A DNA stretch of 24,797 bases, taken from Opitutaceae bacterium (lineage in GTDB: Bacteria > Verrucomicrobiota > Verrucomicrobiia > Opitutales > Opitutaceae). This document shows, in pieces, positions 22,965-24,797 of this stretch. Position 1 is the first letter of the stretch. Every line of letters begins with the position of its first letter. Under the pieces are notes generated by a model, which searched no databases, had not been told where the DNA came from, and saw nothing but the letters and a program-made list of their open reading frames with translations. The position numbers were made by a program, and so were the translations under genes. The stretch is from positions 1-24,797 of the forward strand of contig SXZN01000169.1 in NCBI GenBank assembly GCA_005787865.1, given 5' to 3'.

Positions 22965-23546
22965 TCAGCTTTCAGAAGCGCGCTGAACCTGCCAGTATTC
23001 GAGTTCAACAGGCGTAAACCGCCCAAAAATAGAAACGGAAATTTTAAGCTTACCCCGAGCAGGGTCCACTTCATCGACCCGGCCCGTAAGATTAGCGAAC
23101 GCCCCATCGGTAATTTTGACTTCCTCCCCGACATCGAACGTGACCTTTGGCACTTCTTTGCCGGAAGCAGCTTCGATGCGGGCGCGGATGTCATCAATTT
23201 CAGTCTGGCGAAGTGCGGCGGGCTTATCGCCGCCGACAAAACCAATGACGCCAGCCGCATCTTTTACAAAATAGAACGGTTTAATAATGACCTGTTTTTC
23301 CAGATCATAGAGGCACATATTGATAAACACGTAACCAGGATAAAGCTTACGAACCTTGGTCGACTTTTTCCCGCTCTTAACTTCGGATACGACCTCAGTC
23401 GGCAACAAAACCTCGAAGATGAAATCATTAAGCTCTTCAGCTTTTTTGAATTTCTCGATGTAGTTTTTGACCTTGTTCTCCTGCCCAGAGAGAGTGTGAA
23501 GGGCGAACCACTGGGCGCTAGTCGGCGTAGAAATTTCGACAGTCAT
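22965..23546 (-). CDS. nusG: Transcription termination/antitermination protein NusG
   Basis: NusG bridges the polymerase clamp to Rho or to ribosomal S10. The 193-residue product has an N-terminal NGN domain (WFALHTLSGQENKVKNYIEK; VRKLYPGYVFINM at 65-77) and a C-terminal KOW domain (FDVGEEVKITDGAFANLTGRV at about 137-157, then RGKLKISVSIFGRFTPVEL). It is slightly longer than E. coli NusG (181), with a few extra N-terminal residues and a longer linker. It follows secE after 10 nt, the universal order; no SD is seen, suggesting coupling. Confidence 0.98.
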   Translation of the reverse strand: MTVEISTPTSAQWFALHTLSGQENKVKNYIEKFKKAEELNDFIFEVLLPTEVVSEVKSGKKSTKVRKLYPGYVFINMCLYDLEKQVIIKPFYFVKDAAGVIGFVGGDKPAALRQTEIDDIRARIEAASGKEVPKVTFDVGEEVKITDGAFANLTGRVDEVDPARGKLKISVSIFGRFTPVELEYWQVQRASES

Positions 23547-23556
23547 CGGAAAATAT

Positions 23557-23763
23557 TTAGCGGCTGATGAGCTCCGTCACAGCATCAACGACGTTATAAA
23601 GCGCAAAATCACTAATGCTGGTGAACAAGCCCAACAGCAAACAAGCAACAATGACAACGATCGTTGAATCCTTAAGCTCGGTCCCTGTGGGCCAGCTAGC
23701 TTTCTGCAACTCAGCGACCAATTCGCCAAAGAAGATGCGGGCACTGCGGAATGGATTGGCCAT
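23557..23763 (-). CDS. secE: Protein translocase subunit SecE
   Basis: SecE clamps SecY in the inner-membrane translocon. The 68-residue product is the minimal single-span form: an amphipathic N-terminal helix (FFGELVAELQKASWPTGTEL, with the conserved WP at 24-25), and one membrane segment at about 34-58 (STIVVIVACLLLGLFTSISD). It lies between tRNA-Trp (19 nt upstream) and nusG. No SD; a TATAAT string directly before the ATG is too close to serve as its promoter. Confidence 0.97.
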   Translation of the reverse strand: MANPFRSARIFFGELVAELQKASWPTGTELKDSTIVVIVACLLLGLFTSISDFALYNVVDAVTELISR

Positions 23764-23782
23764 ATTATAAGTTGGGCGAAAG

Positions 23783-23858
23783 TGGCAGGGGCGGAGGGAC
23801 TCGAACCCCCAACCAACGGTTTTGGAGACCGCTACTCTACCAGTTGAGCTACACCCCT
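23783..23858 (-). tRNA. tRNA-Trp (CCA anticodon)
   Basis: The 76-nt sequence folds as a full cloverleaf: acceptor AGGGGTG/CGCCCCT, D stem GCTC/GAGT, anticodon stem GCGGT/ACCGT with loop CTCCAAA (anticodon CCA, reads UGG), T loop TTCGAGT, discriminator G and an encoded 3' CCA. Its position between tuf and secE is conserved in many bacteria, including PVC members, so it is probably cut from a tuf-secE transcript. Confidence 0.98.
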
Positions 23859-23883
23859 GTGATTATTTCTTTTAGACAACACA

Positions 23884-23910
23884 GCCGGGAACCCCAAAAG
23901 GAACCCCGGC
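23884..23910 (-). promoter_or_regulatory. Hairpin between tuf and tRNA-Trp
   Basis: In transcript sense GCCGGGGUUCC, loop UUUUG, GGGUUCCCGGC: about ten pairs including G-U wobbles around a U-U mismatch. It is not followed by a T-run (TGTGTTGTC), so it is more likely an RNase processing or mRNA-end-protecting structure than an intrinsic terminator. Confidence 0.45.
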
Positions 23911-23939
23911 AGCGTCGGTCGGAAAAGGTTAAAGATGCG

Positions 23940-24797
23940 TTATGCGATGATATCGGTGACACGACCGGCACCAATGGTGCGGCCGCCTTCACGGATAGCG
24001 AATTTCTGAGTCTTCTCCATGGCGATGGGAACGATTAAATCAATTTCCACAGCGATATTATCGCCAGGCATGATCATTTCAACACCAGTCGGAAGATTCA
24101 CGATACCAGTTACATCCGTTGTGCGGAAATAGAATTGAGGGCGGTAGCCATTGAAGAACGGCGTTTGACGGCCGCCCTCGTCCTTTGAGAGAACGTAAAT
24201 CTCAGCCTTGGCCTTCTTGTGTGGAAGAATCGACTTCGGGGCGGCAATAACTTGGCCGCGCTCGATGCCTTCTTTGTCAATACCGCGGAGAAGAATACCG
24301 ACGTTGTCGCCTGCCTGCCCTTGATCGAGCAACTTGCGGAACATTTCAATGCCGGTGACAACCGTGTTGGTCGTGTCCTTGAGGCCAACGATTTCAACGG
24401 CATCGTTAAGCTTGCAGATACCGCGTTCGATACGGCCGGTGGCGACGGTGCCGCGACCAGTGATCGAGAAGACGTCCTCAACTGACATCAAGAAAGGCTT
24501 GTCAAGTTCGCGCTGTGGCTCCGCAATATCGGCGTCGATAGCTTCCATAAGCGCCTGAATAGCAGCTAATCCCTCGGGCTTCCCTTCGAGAGCAGCGGTG
24601 GCGGAACCGCGGATGATTTTGGCGGCCTTGCCGTCAAATTGATACTTGGTGAGCAAGTCGCGAATCTCTTCTTCAACCAACTCGAGAAGCTCAGGATCAT
24701 CGATGAGGTCGACCTTGTTAAGGAAAACGACGAGATTCGGAACGCCGACTTGGCGAGCGAGCAAGATGTGCTCACGAGTCTGAGGCATGGGGCCATC
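23940..24797 (-). CDS. tuf: Translation elongation factor Tu (3' part, truncated by window edge)
   Basis: EF-Tu delivers aminoacyl-tRNA to the ribosome as a GTPase. The visible 285 residues begin inside the G domain at DGPMPQTREHILLARQ; the Met in that stretch is internal, not a start. G4 motif NKVD (visible residues 27-30) and G5 GSA (64-66) are present, followed by domain II (FLMSVEDVFSITGRGTVATGRIERG region) and domain III (GGRQTPFFNGYRPQFYFRTTDVTG). The C-terminus is typical for the family. The P-loop and DxxG lie upstream of the window. No second tuf occurs after fusA here, so this may be the only copy. Confidence 0.98.
   Translation of the reverse strand, partial: DGPMPQTREHILLARQVGVPNLVVFLNKVDLIDDPELLELVEEEIRDLLTKYQFDGKAAKIIRGSATAALEGKPEGLAAIQALMEAIDADIAEPQRELDKPFLMSVEDVFSITGRGTVATGRIERGICKLNDAVEIVGLKDTTNTVVTGIEMFRKLLDQGQAGDNVGILLRGIDKEGIERGQVIAAPKSILPHKKAKAEIYVLSKDEGGRQTPFFNGYRPQFYFRTTDVTGIVNLPTGVEMIMPGDNIAVEIDLIVPIAMEKTQKFAIREGGRTIGAGRVTDIIA

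Noticed and set aside
23764..23769. TATAAT string directly before secE as a -10 promoter box
   Set aside because: Transcription would begin inside the secE start region and no -35 is found at 16-19 nt; it is probably chance.
24780..24788. ATG at 24788 as the start of tuf
   Set aside because: It is the internal Met of the conserved GPMPQTREH segment; the frame runs open to the window edge.

Overview
The window is one continuous, minus-strand block of core information-processing genes: translation elongation factors, 24 ribosomal proteins, SecE/NusG and the two large RNA polymerase subunits, with one tRNA. I see no plus-strand gene, mobile element, CRISPR array or accessory system. The organism is most likely a member of the PVC group, and within it Verrucomicrobiota. 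Reasons: tuf lies directly upstream of tRNA-Trp, secE and nusG; fusA is followed by rpsJ with no tuf between them (a chlamydial/verrucomicrobial arrangement); RpoB has an Arg-rich DRRRRRRKF segment I associate with Verrucomicrobia; RpoC has an insertion in the trigger-loop region; S14 is the long zinc-free type. The assignment is from recall, not a search. Base composition looks close to 50-55% GC.

In the direction of transcription (high to low coordinates): (1) 24797-23557: 3' part of tuf, tRNA-Trp(CCA), secE. (2) 23546-20707: nusG, rplK, rplA, rplJ, rplL. (3) A 196-bp rplL-rpoB gap with three hairpins, one a terminator or attenuator. (4) 20510-12556: rpoB and rpoC, closed by a strong intrinsic terminator. 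(5) A gene-poor gap of about 620 bp with candidate promoters for the next operon. (6) 11934-8510: rpsL, rpsG, fusA, rpsJ (str operon plus the first S10 gene). (7) A structured 100-bp gap, then rplC, rplD, rplW, rplB, rpsS, rplV, rpsC, rplP, rpmC, rpsQ (S10 operon). (8) 3547-25: rplN, rplX, rplE, rpsN, rpsH, rplF, rplR, rpsE (spc operon, which continues beyond the window).

Together these genes make the core of the transcription and translation machinery, and several products are also regulators elsewhere (L1, L4, L10, S7, S8, S10/NusE, NusG). The gene content is ordinary. The parts worth a second look are loss of three of the four Cys ligands of the second zinc site in RpoC, a 15-nt boxA-like element repeated in the rpsG and rpsJ leaders, an 11-nt motif shared by the rpsL and rpoB upstream regions, and the hairpin array between rplL and rpoB. 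No undescribed multi-gene system is visible.
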